Shown here: piece after piece, positions 49,782 to 58,947 of the stretch
How positions within the stretch are numbered: the first letter of the stretch is position 1
How the letters are laid out: every line of letters starts with the position of its first letter
NCBI GenBank assembly: GCA_011050525.1
Contig: DRFO01000004.1
Span: 1 to 64,000, forward strand
Direction of reading: 5' to 3'
DNA from: Halopseudomonas xinjiangensis
Lineage (GTDB): Bacteria > Pseudomonadota > Gammaproteobacteria > Pseudomonadales > Pseudomonadaceae
Length of the DNA: 64,000 nt
Notes under the pieces: model-generated
Databases searched by the model: none
Seen by the model: the letters and a program-made list of their open reading frames with translations, nothing else
Told to the model about the DNA's origin: nothing
Position numbers and translations under genes: made by a program

Positions 49782-51229
49782 ACGCACAGATTCCTCTGAA
49801 CGATGTGACCGACGTGTCCGCCGGGTTCAAGCCACGCGCGCGTGCCGCTCTGGCTGATCCGCGGCTGCGCAGCAATTTTCGCACCGCGATGGACTCGTTG
49901 ATGACCAAGCGCGCCGCTGCGTTCAGCGATGCGGACGAGCGCGAGCGCCTGCGTGAACTGGGCAACCACATTCGGGCCCGCGCGTTATCCCAACTGCCTG
50001 ATCTGCTCGAGCGGCTGGAAGCCAATCTGACCCGCAATGGCGTCAAGGTGCACTGGGCTGAGACGGTGAGCGAGGCGAACACGATCGTGTTGGAGATCAT
50101 CCAGACCCACGAAGCGCGACAGGTGATCAAGGGCAAATCCATGGTCAGCGAAGAAATGGAGATGAACCATTTCCTCGGCGGCCAGGGGATCGAATGTCTG
50201 GAGTCGGATATGGGCGAATACATCGTTCAGCTCGACAACGAAAAGCCCTCGCATATCATCATGCCGGCTATCCACAAAAATGCTGCGCAGGTTGCATCGC
50301 TGTTTGAGGAAAAGCTGGGCGTGGAGTACACCCGGGATGTCGACGAGCTTATCCAGATAGGGCGACGGACGTTGCGACAGAAGTTCTTCGAGGCAGACAT
50401 TGGTGTATCCGGCGTCAATTTCGCTGTGGCCGAAACCGGTACGCTGTTGCTCGTGGAGAATGAAGGCAATGGCCGCATGAGCACCAGTGTGCCGCCGGTG
50501 CACATTGCCGTCACCGGCATTGAGAAGGTGGTCGAGAATCTGCGCGATACGGTGCCGCTGCTGTCCCTGCTGACACGCTCTGCGCTGGGCCAGCCAATTA
50601 CCACTTATGTAAATATGATCTCCGGGCCGCGCAAGGCTGACGAGCTGGACGGCCCGCAGGAAGTGCATCTGGTGCTGCTCGACAATGGTCGCAGCCAGGC
50701 ATTCAACGACCCTGAGCTGCGCCAGACGCTCAACTGTATCCGCTGCGGTGCGTGCATGAACCACTGTCCGGTGTACACCCGAATCGGCGGACATGCCTAT
50801 GGCGAGGTGTATCCGGGCCCTATCGGCAAGATAATCACCCCGCACATGGTCGGTCTGGCAAAGGTGCCGGATCATCCCAGCGCATCGTCACTGTGCGGCG
50901 CCTGTGGTGAGGTATGTCCGGTAAAAATACCTATTCCCGATCTGCTGCGCCGGCTGCGTGAGGAGAATGTAAAGCGAGCTGATCCGCAGCATCCGGTAAT
51001 GCGTGGCGAAGGCAGCAAATACTCTGCCCGCGAACGCCTGATGTGGAGCGGGTGGAAGCTGATGAATACCCAGCCGCTGCTGTATCGCGCCTTCAGTTTC
51101 GCGGCCACGCGACTGCGCGGCCTGCGCCCGGCCAGTTTAGGACCCTGGACCGAGCATCACAGCGCGCCGACACCCGCGCCGCGCTCGCTGCACGATCTGG
51201 CCAGGGAACATCTGGAGCACCCGCGATGA
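49778..51229 (+). CDS. lutB: L-lactate dehydrogenase complex subunit LutB (LldF)
   Basis: A 483-residue iron-sulphur protein. An N-terminal DUF162-type domain (VKGKSMVSEEMEMN-like text KGKSMVSEEMEMNHFL) is followed by two ferredoxin-type cluster sites: NCIRCGACMNHCPVY and SLCGACGEVCPVKIP. A DUF3390-type tail lies at the C-terminus. Start and stop both overlap neighbours as ATGA, so all three subunits are translationally coupled. Confidence 0.93.
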   Translation: MNAQIPLNDVTDVSAGFKPRARAALADPRLRSNFRTAMDSLMTKRAAAFSDADERERLRELGNHIRARALSQLPDLLERLEANLTRNGVKVHWAETVSEANTIVLEIIQTHEARQVIKGKSMVSEEMEMNHFLGGQGIECLESDMGEYIVQLDNEKPSHIIMPAIHKNAAQVASLFEEKLGVEYTRDVDELIQIGRRTLRQKFFEADIGVSGVNFAVAETGTLLLVENEGNGRMSTSVPPVHIAVTGIEKVVENLRDTVPLLSLLTRSALGQPITTYVNMISGPRKADELDGPQEVHLVLLDNGRSQAFNDPELRQTLNCIRCGACMNHCPVYTRIGGHAYGEVYPGPIGKIITPHMVGLAKVPDHPSASSLCGACGEVCPVKIPIPDLLRRLREENVKRADPQHPVMRGEGSKYSARERLMWSGWKLMNTQPLLYRAFSFAATRLRGLRPASLGPWTEHHSAPTPAPRSLHDLAREHLEHPR

Positions 51230-51897
51230 ACGCCCGCAACCGAATACTTGGGAAGCTGCGCACCAGCCTGGCCGGTACTGTGCCGCGCCCGGACGATTTT
51301 GATCAAACCCTGGTGACCGAACCCTGGCGCTATGCACCGGCGGAGCGCGTCAGCCGTTTGCGTCAGTTGATGGAAGCAGTCCATACCGAGTTTCATCAAA
51401 CCCGTTCAGCGGACTGGGTAGCGTTGCTGGCCGAGTTGTTGGGTGCACGGGCGGTACCCGATCTGCTGGTGTCTCCGCAAACCGAACATGGCCGACTGGT
51501 GCACGCTTATTGGCAAACGCGAAATGATCTGCCGAGGCTGCATGCCTATGATCGACCCATCGAGGAATGGAAAGATGAGCTGTTCAGCCACACCGCGGCA
51601 AGCCTGACCGGTACCCTGGGCGCCATTGCGTCTACCGGTAGCCTGGTAGTCTGGCCTGATCGCCATGAGCCGCGCCTGATGAGTCTGGTGCCGCCATTAC
51701 ATGTTGCGCTGGTGCGCGCGAGCCAGATCCACGACAACCTGTATGAGGTCATGCAGGCGCAACGTTGGGCAGCCAACATGCCGACCAACGCATTACTGAT
51801 TTCCGGTCCGTCGAAGACTGCCGATATCGAGCAGATTCTTGCCTACGGTGCCCATGGTCCGAAGGACCTGATTGTTCTGCTGCTGGAGGATGCATAA
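51226..51897 (+). CDS. lutC: L-lactate dehydrogenase complex subunit LutC (LldG)
   Basis: A 223-residue DUF162/LUD-domain protein, third subunit of the lactate oxidation complex. Family text: GTLGAIASTGSLVVWPDRHE, PRLMSLVPPLHVALVRASQI and NALLISGPSKTADIEQILAYG. The ATG at 51226 overlaps the lutB stop; the longer frame lies inside lutB. No lactate permease gene (lldP/lutP) is found beside the operon in this window. Confidence 0.93.
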   Translation: MNARNRILGKLRTSLAGTVPRPDDFDQTLVTEPWRYAPAERVSRLRQLMEAVHTEFHQTRSADWVALLAELLGARAVPDLLVSPQTEHGRLVHAYWQTRNDLPRLHAYDRPIEEWKDELFSHTAASLTGTLGAIASTGSLVVWPDRHEPRLMSLVPPLHVALVRASQIHDNLYEVMQAQRWAANMPTNALLISGPSKTADIEQILAYGAHGPKDLIVLLLEDA

Positions 51898-51976
51898 GCC
51901 TGCCAGCGGCTTTCCAGGCAGGGCCGCCTAGTTGATGTCATCGCTTGCATGCGAATCCTCAAGGATGCACTGCCGT

Positions 51977-52600
51977 TTATTCAACCGACCGCACGCGGGG
52001 GGTTACGTCTCCGCAATCTGCCGAGACCCATTTGGTCACCTCGGTGTGCTGGATGTTCAGCGGCCCGCCTCCCATCGCCGGGCTATCGGGCGGGACCTGG
52101 GCGGTATCGATCTCGTAATTGCCCTTGCCGGTGAACTTGGAGCGCATTTCGCGGCTGCTGATCATTTCCAGCTCGCCGACCATGTCGCCGGCAAAACCGT
52201 CGCCTCCTGAGCAGGTCCCTTCAAAGGTCAGTCTGGATTCTCCGGCCCGCTCTATGTTCAGGTCACAGCCATCCATTTCACGCTGGGCTTCTGCCAGCAG
52301 CGCTTCGGGGTCGGTCATGCGCGCGGCTTCCTCGGCGGTGATGCAATCCATGGTCGCTCTAAGGTCTTCCTGTGTCCCCATGGCTCGTTCCATTTCGGCA
52401 CGCTGTTCGGCAGGGAAGTTTTTCAGCATCTCTTCCTGAGCCTTGCGTACCGCGGCTTGAGCGTCCTGTCCATTGATCAGCGTAGTGGCTTCGCTACGCC
52501 ACAGACCGGGTTCTGGCTGCGGCGTAATCCTGTCATCTGCGGTGGCGGCCGTTGTGGCGAACACAGCACATGCCAAGGCCAGCGGGTGGAGTCGTTTCAT
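51977..52600 (-). CDS. DUF3617 family exported protein
   Basis: A 207-residue protein with a signal peptide (MKRLHPLALACAVFATTAAT, cleaved near ADD). The mature part opens PQPEPGLWRSEATTLINGQ, the typical DUF3617 start, and contains cysteines in MDCITAEEA, GCDLNIERA, GTCSGG and SADCGDV, likely forming disulphides. Function unknown. AAGGA lies seven bases before the chosen ATG; the longer frame adds non-signal sequence. Confidence 0.85.
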   Translation of the reverse strand: MKRLHPLALACAVFATTAATADDRITPQPEPGLWRSEATTLINGQDAQAAVRKAQEEMLKNFPAEQRAEMERAMGTQEDLRATMDCITAEEAARMTDPEALLAEAQREMDGCDLNIERAGESRLTFEGTCSGGDGFAGDMVGELEMISSREMRSKFTGKGNYEIDTAQVPPDSPAMGGGPLNIQHTEVTKWVSADCGDVTPRVRSVE

Positions 52601-52715
52601 TGTAGTTCCTTGCATTAGTCGTCTGGGTACAGGCGGGACTCGGTTGCATCTGACTATAGACGGAAGCTCGCCTGGCGGCCAAGAAGAGGTTGTTGGGGAG
52701 CGCAAGCCGGACAAC

Positions 52716-52738
52716 AAAAGGCCCAGCATAGCTGGGCC
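52716..52738 (-). terminator. rhlE terminator
   Basis: On the minus strand GGCCCAGC, loop of three, GCTGGGCC, then TTTTGTT. It lies 22 bases past the rhlE stop codon. Confidence 0.9.
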
Positions 52739-52759
52739 CTGGATCGTACCGACGAGTGA

Positions 52760-54244
52760 TTATCTACCAAACAATGCTGGCTTCTCACGCTGCGGGCGAT
52801 TGCTGGACGGACGCGACGAGTTGCCTCGTGGGGCTGGCGCAGCCGCCTTGTTGCCATTGGCCTGATGACGCCTTTCTTCTGCCACTGCATCGTGCCGCTC
52901 ATTAAGAGCCGGGCGCGCTGCTCGCTGCTCGCCGCGTGGTTTCTCGCCGCGGGGCTTTTCGCTGCGGGGCTTGTCATTGCGACCTTGACCGCGGCCCTGG
53001 TTCGCAGCGCCCGCACCGGCGGGCCGTTGACCCCGGCCATTGCCTGGCGCGCCACGAGCACGCTCTGGCCGGTCATTGTTGAGTTCGGCCTGGGCCGGTG
53101 GCTCAAAGCCCTTCAGGCTGCCTTCTTCGATCTTCTGCCTGGTCATCCGCTCGATGTCCTTCAGCAGTTTTTCTTCGTCAGGGCTCACCAGTGATACGGC
53201 GCCGCCACTGCGGCCAGCGCGACCGGTGCGGCCGATGCGGTGAACATAGTCTTCAGCCACGTTGGGCAACTCGAAGTTGATCACGTGCGGCAACTGGTCG
53301 ATGTCCAGGCCGCGAGCGGCGATATCGGTGGCAACCAGGATGCGCAGCTTGTTGGCTTTGAAATCGGCCAGCGCTTTGGTGCGCGCGCTCTGGCTCTTGT
53401 TGCCATGGATCGCCGCCGCGGGCAGACCGTTCTTGTCCAGGTACTCGGCCAGGCGATTCGCGCCGTGTTTGGTACGAGTGAAGACCAGCACCTGCTCCCA
53501 GGCGCCGTCGGTGATCAAATGAGCTACCAGAGCCCGCTTGTGACCGGCGGATACGCGATAAACGCGCTGTTCGATACGTTCGACCGTCGTATTGGGAGGC
53601 GTCACCTGAATGCGCGCCGGATTGTTCAGCAGCTTGTTGGCCAGGTCGGTAATGTCCTTGGAGAACGTCGCGGAGAACAACAGGCTCTGACGCGCAGACG
53701 GCAGCTTGGCGATGACCTTTTTCACGTCATGGACGAAGCCCATGTCGAGCATGCGGTCGGCTTCGTCGAGTACCAGAATTTCGACCTTTGACAGATCCAC
53801 GGCGCGTTGGCCGACCAGATCGAGCAAGCGACCGGGGCAGGCAACCAGCACATCAAGGCCGGGTGCGATAGCTTTCATCTGCGGATTGGCGCCTACGCCG
53901 CCGAAGACGCAGGCCGTTTTCATCGGCAATTCACCGCCGTAGGTCTGGAAGCTTTCGTGAACCTGCGCCGCCAGTTCACGTGTTGGAGTCAAAACCAGCA
54001 CCCGAACCTGCTTGGGCACGCGGCGATGGGTAGAGTCTGGGTGCCCCATCGGAAACAGTTTTTCCAGAATCGGCAAGGCAAAGCCGGCAGTCTTGCCGGT
54101 GCCGGTTTGGGCGGCGACCATCAGGTCGCGACCTTCGAGCACAGCCGGGATGGCCTGTGACTGGACGGGAGTAGGAGTGGTGTAACCAGTGGCCGCGACT
54201 GCGCGAACGAGCAGGTCGGAGAGACCGAGAGAAGCAAAGGACAT
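52760..54244 (-). CDS. rhlE: DEAD-box RNA helicase RhlE
   Basis: A 494-residue RNA helicase. All core motifs are visible: Q motif region [13 protein letters not shown], Walker [22 protein letters not shown] in [33 protein letters not shown] and [11 protein letters not shown] basic, low-complexity tail rich in G, R, K and P from about residue 390 likely binds RNA. RhlE helicases assist ribosome assembly and RNA turnover, especially in the cold. Confidence 0.94.
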   Translation of the reverse strand: MSFASLGLSDLLVRAVAATGYTTPTPVQSQAIPAVLEGRDLMVAAQTGTGKTAGFALPILEKLFPMGHPDSTHRRVPKQVRVLVLTPTRELAAQVHESFQTYGGELPMKTACVFGGVGANPQMKAIAPGLDVLVACPGRLLDLVGQRAVDLSKVEILVLDEADRMLDMGFVHDVKKVIAKLPSARQSLLFSATFSKDITDLANKLLNNPARIQVTPPNTTVERIEQRVYRVSAGHKRALVAHLITDGAWEQVLVFTRTKHGANRLAEYLDKNGLPAAAIHGNKSQSARTKALADFKANKLRILVATDIAARGLDIDQLPHVINFELPNVAEDYVHRIGRTGRAGRSGGAVSLVSPDEEKLLKDIERMTRQKIEEGSLKGFEPPAQAELNNDRPERARGAPGNGRGQRPAGAGAANQGRGQGRNDKPRSEKPRGEKPRGEQRAARPALNERHDAVAEERRHQANGNKAAAPAPRGNSSRPSSNRPQREKPALFGR

Positions 54245-54354
54245 TCAGATAACCCTGTGATGGCCGTTGCGAACGGGTTGTCCGTGCGGCCTGTGATGAA
54301 GGGGCGCGATTATAACAGAAAGCCGACGTAGACGTTGAACAGAGTGCCGGACGG

Positions 54355-55119
54355 TCAGTGAGCGGCGGCTGGGATGATCTGCCCATCGAGCCCTAGCCCG
54401 TATTTGTGTTGAATGCTGGCGTATTCGTCGGTCTGCTTGAAATCGCGCAGCGCTTGCCCAAACTCCTCGCCCAATCGTTCAAACTCCGGAGCCCGGCGGA
54501 AAGCCAGAAAGTAGTCGCCTTTACTCAGGGGCGTGCTGTGGTAGCTGACCTGATCATCAATGCCCAGTCTTTTGCTGGTATGAATTCCGGCTGGGCGGCT
54601 GATGACGACCATATCGATGCGACCATGAACGAGCTTCAGCAGGTTCGATTCGAACGTGGGTGCGGGTTCCCGCGTGAAATAGTCGGCGGTCATGAATTCT
54701 TCGTTGTTGTAGTGATAGCCAGGTGAGACGCCTATGGTCAGGCCTCGCAGGTCCTCCAGGCGTTCAAACGGGAAGGGGCGGCTCGAGACATAGAACAGGA
54801 CAGTCACATTGGTGGAAAAGGGCTCGTCCGGGAAAATAAAGTGCTCCAGACGCTTGGCGTCCGGGCTGATGTCCAATACCGCATCGGCGGCGCCTGTCTG
54901 GACCGTGTGCAAGGCGCGGCGCCACGGCATCAATTCCCAGCTTACCTGGTAGCCGAGCTGCTTCAGCAGAATGTCCGCGACTTCCTTGTCCGACCCCTTT
55001 ATTTCGCCATCTTTGGCGAAGATATAGGGCGGCCACTCTTCGCTGACGATGCGCAGGGGAGCTGCCAGCAGCGGAGTGGTTAGGAATAGACAGAGCAGAG
55101 TGCCGATAAGCGTTTTCAT
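54355..55119 (-). CDS. Periplasmic solute-binding protein (SBP family 3)
   Basis: A 254-residue exported binding protein. Signal peptide MKTLIGTLLCLFLTTPLLA; mature text LRIVSEEWPPYIFAKDGEIK and GSDKEVADILLKQLGYQVSW fits the amino-acid-type SBP family 3, with many Pseudomonas paralogues lacking a transporter partner. No permease or ATPase gene adjoins it. It starts nine bases after the metF stop without a clear ribosome site, so it is probably co-transcribed with metF. The ligand is unknown. Confidence 0.85.
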   Translation of the reverse strand: MKTLIGTLLCLFLTTPLLAAPLRIVSEEWPPYIFAKDGEIKGSDKEVADILLKQLGYQVSWELMPWRRALHTVQTGAADAVLDISPDAKRLEHFIFPDEPFSTNVTVLFYVSSRPFPFERLEDLRGLTIGVSPGYHYNNEEFMTADYFTREPAPTFESNLLKLVHGRIDMVVISRPAGIHTSKRLGIDDQVSYHSTPLSKGDYFLAFRRAPEFERLGEEFGQALRDFKQTDEYASIQHKYGLGLDGQIIPAAAH

Positions 55120-55128
55120 CAGATCGGT

Positions 55129-55989
55129 CTAGTTACTGTGACTGCTCGCATGCAGGTTTCGCCATACCGCCAGGCTGGGCTCGGCCTGGTTCAGGGTATA
55201 GAAGTGCAACCCTGGCGCGCCGCCTTCCAGCAAGCGTTCACACATGCGGCTTATCACGTCGGTGCCGAAGCTGCTGATGCTGGCGCTATCATCGCCATAG
55301 GCTTCCAGCTGCTTGCGAATCCAGCGTGGAATTTCTGCACCACAGGCATCCGAGAAACGCGCCAGTTTGCTGTAGTTGGTGATGGGCATGATGCCCGGAA
55401 TTACCGGTATATCCACACCCGCTTTGCGTACGCGATCGACAAAGTTGAAATAACAGTCGGCATTGAAGAAGTATTGGGTAATCGCGCTGTCGGCACCCGC
55501 CTGCGCCTTGCGCACAAAATTTTCCAGGTCAGCTTCAAAGTGCCGGGCCTGCGGGTGCGCTTCAGGATAGGCCGCCACTTCGATGGTGAAGTGATCGCCG
55601 GTTTCGTCGCGGATGAATTCCACCAGTTCATTGGCGTAACGCAACTCACCGGACGCCTGGCCCATGCCCGATGGCAGATCACCCCGCAGGGCCACAATGC
55701 GCTTGATGCCGGAGGCGCGGTATTGCTGGAGCAGGCTGCGCAAATCTGCCTTGGAATCGCCTACACAGGACAGGTGGGGCGCCGTGGGCACCTTCACTTC
55801 CTGGTCGAGTTGCAACACGGTATTCAACGTGCGGTCCCGGGTAGAGCCGCCCGCGCCATAGGTGACCGAGAAGAATTCGGGCTTTTCCGCGGCCATTACG
55901 TGTGCAGCAGCGATGAGCTTTTCATGGCCTGCATCGGTTTTGGTTGGAAAGAATTCGAAGCTGATGACGGGTTTGTTCGGGTTATTCAT
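55129..55989 (-). CDS. metF: 5,10-methylenetetrahydrofolate reductase
   Basis: A 286-residue flavoprotein that reduces methylene-THF to methyl-THF for methionine synthesis. Motifs: ISFEFFPTKTDAGHEKL, FFSVTYGAGGSTRDRT, IVALRGDLPSGMG and GADSAITQYFFNADCYFNFV. The ATG at 55989 is chosen over the longer frame from 56016, which extends into the intergenic hairpin region. It follows ahcY by 96 bases, within a methionine-cycle unit. Confidence 0.95.
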   Translation of the reverse strand: MNNPNKPVISFEFFPTKTDAGHEKLIAAAHVMAAEKPEFFSVTYGAGGSTRDRTLNTVLQLDQEVKVPTAPHLSCVGDSKADLRSLLQQYRASGIKRIVALRGDLPSGMGQASGELRYANELVEFIRDETGDHFTIEVAAYPEAHPQARHFEADLENFVRKAQAGADSAITQYFFNADCYFNFVDRVRKAGVDIPVIPGIMPITNYSKLARFSDACGAEIPRWIRKQLEAYGDDSASISSFGTDVISRMCERLLEGGAPGLHFYTLNQAEPSLAVWRNLHASSHSN

Positions 55990-56034
55990 GGGGTTTCCGG
56001 CCCGTACTACGGGCAAAGTCGTATCTGTGCCTTT

Positions 56035-56067
56035 CCCTGCGGCAGCCGCAAAACGGCTGCCGCAGGG
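56035..56067 (-). other. 14-bp stem hairpin between ahcY and metF
   Basis: CCCTGCGGCAGCCG (56035-56048) and CGGCTGCCGCAGGG (56054-56067) form a perfect 14-pair stem with a 5-base loop. No T-run follows, so it is more likely a stabilising or processing hairpin that sets the ahcY:metF mRNA ratio than a strong terminator. Confidence 0.6.
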
Positions 56068-56085
56068 ATCCTTGCTCGATGTCGA

Positions 56086-57492
56086 TCAATAGCGGTAGCT
56101 GTCCGGCTTGAACGGACCTTCCTGGCTGACGCCAATATAATCGGCCTGCTGCTGGGTCAGTCGCGTAACGACCCCACCGAAGCCCTTGACCATTTCCAGA
56201 GCGACTTCTTCGTCGAGCTTCTTCGGCAGCACCATGACCGTGACATTTGCGGTTTTTTCGGTTACCGGAAGATCAGCGAATTTCTCGTTATACAGATGGA
56301 TCTGCGCCAATACCTGGTTGGCGAAGGAGCCATCCATGATCCGGCTCGGGTGTCCGGTGGCGTTGCCCAGGTTCACCAGGCGGCCTTCGGCGAGCAGGAT
56401 CAGGTAATCGTCATTCTGCACGTCGATGTCCTTGCCGGTGCGGTGGATCTTGTGCACCTGCGGCTTGACCTCTTCCCAGCCCCAGTTCTTACGCATGAAA
56501 GCGGTATCGATTTCATTGTCGAAGTGGCCGATGTTGCAAACCACCGCGCGCTTCTTCAGCGCCTTGAGCATGCCGGCGTCACAGACGTTGGCATTGCCGG
56601 TAGTGGTGACGATCAGATCGATCTTGCCCAGCAGCGCTGTATCCACGCTGGCTTCGGTGCCGTCGTTAATGCCGTTTTTGTAGGGCGATACGACTTCGTA
56701 GCCGTCCATGCAGGCCTGCATGGCACAAATCGGGTCGACTTCGGTGATCTTGACGATCATGCCTTCCTGGCGCAGCGAGGCAGCCGAACCCTTGCCCACG
56801 TCACCATAACCGACGACCAGCGCCTGTTTGCCGGAGAGCAGGTGGTCGGTGGCGCGCTTGATGGCGTCGTTCAGGCTGTGACGGCAGCCGTACTTGTTGT
56901 CGTTCTTGCTTTTGGTCACCGAGTCATTGACGTTGATGGCCGGAATTTTCAAAGTGCCTTTCTTCAGCATGTCCTGCAGGCGGTGCACGCCGGTAGTGGT
57001 CTCTTCGGTCACGCCATGCACGCGTTCAAGCGCCTGGGGATACTTGTCATGCAGGATCTGGGTCAGGTCGCCGCCATCATCCAGGATCATGTTGGCGTCC
57101 CATGGCTGGCCGTCCTTGAGAATGGTCTGCTCGATGCACCATTCGTACTCTTCTTCGGTCTCGCCCTTCCAGGCAAACACCGGGATGCCGGCTGCGGCGA
57201 TGGCGGCAGCGGCCTGATCCTGGGTGGAAAAGATGTTGCAACTGGACCAACGGACTTCAGCGCCCAGGGAGGTCAAGGTTTCGATCAGCACGGCGGTCTG
57301 GATAGTCATGTGAATGCAGCCGAGGATTCTGGCGCCCTTCAATGGCTGCTCACCGGCGTACTTGCGCCGCATCGCCATCAGCGCCGGCATTTCCGACTCG
57401 GCGATAATGATTTCACGACGGCCCCAGTCGGCCAGGGTCATGTCAGCTACTTTGTAATCGTTGAAATCTTTGGTGTTCATAACAGCACTCAT
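56086..57492 (-). CDS. ahcY: S-adenosylhomocysteine hydrolase
   Basis: A 468-residue NAD-dependent enzyme that splits S-adenosylhomocysteine (SAH) into adenosine and homocysteine, removing the product inhibitor of methyltransferases. Motifs: [39 protein letters not shown]-binding [16 protein letters not shown] and the C-terminal FKPDSYRY. The ATG at 57492 follows GGAG at eight bases; the long upstream frame lies in the leader RNA. Confidence 0.96.
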   Translation of the reverse strand: MSAVMNTKDFNDYKVADMTLADWGRREIIIAESEMPALMAMRRKYAGEQPLKGARILGCIHMTIQTAVLIETLTSLGAEVRWSSCNIFSTQDQAAAAIAAAGIPVFAWKGETEEEYEWCIEQTILKDGQPWDANMILDDGGDLTQILHDKYPQALERVHGVTEETTTGVHRLQDMLKKGTLKIPAINVNDSVTKSKNDNKYGCRHSLNDAIKRATDHLLSGKQALVVGYGDVGKGSAASLRQEGMIVKITEVDPICAMQACMDGYEVVSPYKNGINDGTEASVDTALLGKIDLIVTTTGNANVCDAGMLKALKKRAVVCNIGHFDNEIDTAFMRKNWGWEEVKPQVHKIHRTGKDIDVQNDDYLILLAEGRLVNLGNATGHPSRIMDGSFANQVLAQIHLYNEKFADLPVTEKTANVTVMVLPKKLDEEVALEMVKGFGGVVTRLTQQQADYIGVSQEGPFKPDSYRY

Positions 57493-57520
57493 TTTGGTGT
57501 CTCCATTCGTTCGGACGAAT

Positions 57521-57731
57521 GGGCGCGGTTGGTTCTTTGTGTTCCCGGCCGAGCCTGACGAGTTGGGTGGGACTGGGTCTGTGCAGGCGAAGTACTGCGA
57601 CGGTGGACGCGCCGTGAATACGTCCCTGTAGGCTCGACGGTGGCATCCATGCCACCGACGGTCCACCATCGCAGTTCTTCGCAAGCATCCTCTAGCCTCG
57701 CTTGCCCTCTCGCTGCAGCGCCCCTCGGTCG
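57521..57731 (-). promoter_or_regulatory. S-adenosylhomocysteine (SAH) riboswitch with enlarged loop
   Basis: In the 263-base metK-ahcY gap, read on the minus strand, the conserved pieces of the SAH riboswitch appear in order. CCGAG (57724-57728) leads into GGGCGC (57718-57723) and TGC. Much later come CTCGTC, AGGCTCGG (57549-57556) and GCGCCC (57521-57526). P1 is CCGAG with CTCGG; the pseudoknot is GGGCGC with GCGCCC; GCGAG (57709-57713) can pair with CTCGT (57558-57562) as an inner stem. The class is known upstream of ahcY in Pseudomonas and turns expression on when SAH rises. The variable region is about 145 bases, far longer than usual. Confidence 0.72.
57587..57682. repeat. Nested inverted-repeat element inside the riboswitch loop
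   Basis: Arms 57587-57608 and 57661-57682 are 22-base inverted copies with one mismatch and one G-T wobble in the minus-strand RNA. Between them lies a second perfect stem (57638-57646 with 57649-57657, nine pairs, 2-base loop). The motif CGACGGTGG recurs within arms and inner stem. The layout resembles a small palindromic insertion such as a REP- or MITE-like element. Confidence 0.8.
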
Positions 57732-57755
57732 GGGTCAGTCATGTCGATGTCGTTG

Positions 57756-58946
57756 CTACAGACCAGCTTCCGCCTTCAACGCCTCGGCGAGGTCGATTTT
57801 TTCCCACGGGAAAGTGGTAAAGGTATCGCCTTTTACAGTCATCTCCTGCGGCGTACGGCCAAAGTGACCATAGGCGGCAGTGGCCCGATACATGGGGTGC
57901 AACAGGTCCAGCATGCGAGTGATCGCATAAGGCCGCAGATCGAAATGCGCACGGACCAGTTGGATGATCTTGTCGTCGCTGATCTTGCCCGTGCCAAAGG
58001 TATTGATCGATACGGACGTTGGCAGCGCTACGCCAATGGCATAGGACACCTGGATTTCACAGCGCTCGGCCAGGCCTGCGGCCACGATGTTCTTCGCCAC
58101 GTAGCGACCGGCGTAGGCTGCACTCCGATCAACCTTGGACGGGTCCTTGCCGGAGAAGGCGCCGCCACCGTGCCGGGCCATCCCGCCGTAGGTATCGACA
58201 ATGATCTTGCGTCCGGTCAGGCCGCAATCACCCACTGGTCCGCCAATCACGAACTTGCCGGTCGGGTTGATGTGATACTGGGTATCGGCGTGCAGCAGCT
58301 CGGCGGGAATCACGTGCTTCACTATCACTTCCATCACCGCCTCGCGCAGATCGGCCTGGCTGATCTCTGGATTGTGCTGCGTGGACAGCACAATGGCGTC
58401 GATGCCGACTACCTTGCCGTTGTCATAACGGCAGGTGACCTGGGACTTGGCGTCTGGCCGCAGCCAGGACAGTGTGCCGTTCTTGCGCACTTCCGACTGC
58501 CGCTCAACCAGGCGATGGGCGAAGGTGATGGGTGCCGGCATCAGCACATCGGTTTCGTTGCTGGCATAGCCGAACATCAGGCCCTGATCGCCCGCGCCCT
58601 GATCTTCCGGCTTCTGCCGGTCGACGCCCTGGGCTATATCGGGGGACTGCTTCCCGATGATATTGATCACGCCACAGGTATCGGCGTCGTAGCCGACATC
58701 GGAGGAGGTGTAACCCACGTCCTTTATGACGCTGCGTACCAGGTCCTCGAGGTCGACCCAGGCGGTGGTGGAAATTTCGCCACCGACAATGGCGACCCCG
58801 GTTTTCACCATGGTTTCGCAAGCCACACGGGCATACTTGTCTTCGGTGATGATCGCATCCAGCACCGCGTCGGAAATCTGGTCGGCCAGCTTGTCGGGAT
58901 GACCTTCGGAGACCGATTCCGAGGTAAAGATCGAGTAATCGCTCAT
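57756..58946 (-). CDS. metK: S-adenosylmethionine synthase
   Basis: A 396-residue enzyme making SAM from methionine and ATP. Motifs: [56 protein letters not shown] and the C-terminal [12 protein letters not shown]. The ATG at 58946 has AGGA upstream, and lies one base after the stop of the ArsR-methyltransferase gene, implying coupled translation. Confidence 0.97.
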   Translation of the reverse strand: MSDYSIFTSESVSEGHPDKLADQISDAVLDAIITEDKYARVACETMVKTGVAIVGGEISTTAWVDLEDLVRSVIKDVGYTSSDVGYDADTCGVINIIGKQSPDIAQGVDRQKPEDQGAGDQGLMFGYASNETDVLMPAPITFAHRLVERQSEVRKNGTLSWLRPDAKSQVTCRYDNGKVVGIDAIVLSTQHNPEISQADLREAVMEVIVKHVIPAELLHADTQYHINPTGKFVIGGPVGDCGLTGRKIIVDTYGGMARHGGGAFSGKDPSKVDRSAAYAGRYVAKNIVAAGLAERCEIQVSYAIGVALPTSVSINTFGTGKISDDKIIQLVRAHFDLRPYAITRMLDLLHPMYRATAAYGHFGRTPQEMTVKGDTFTTFPWEKIDLAEALKAEAGL

Positions 58947-58947
58947 G

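Noticed and set aside
55138..57558. An 806-codon plus-strand open frame antisense to metF and ahcY
   Set aside because: It is the mirror of two strongly conserved genes in GC-rich codon usage, crosses their intergenic hairpin, and has no recognisable domain.
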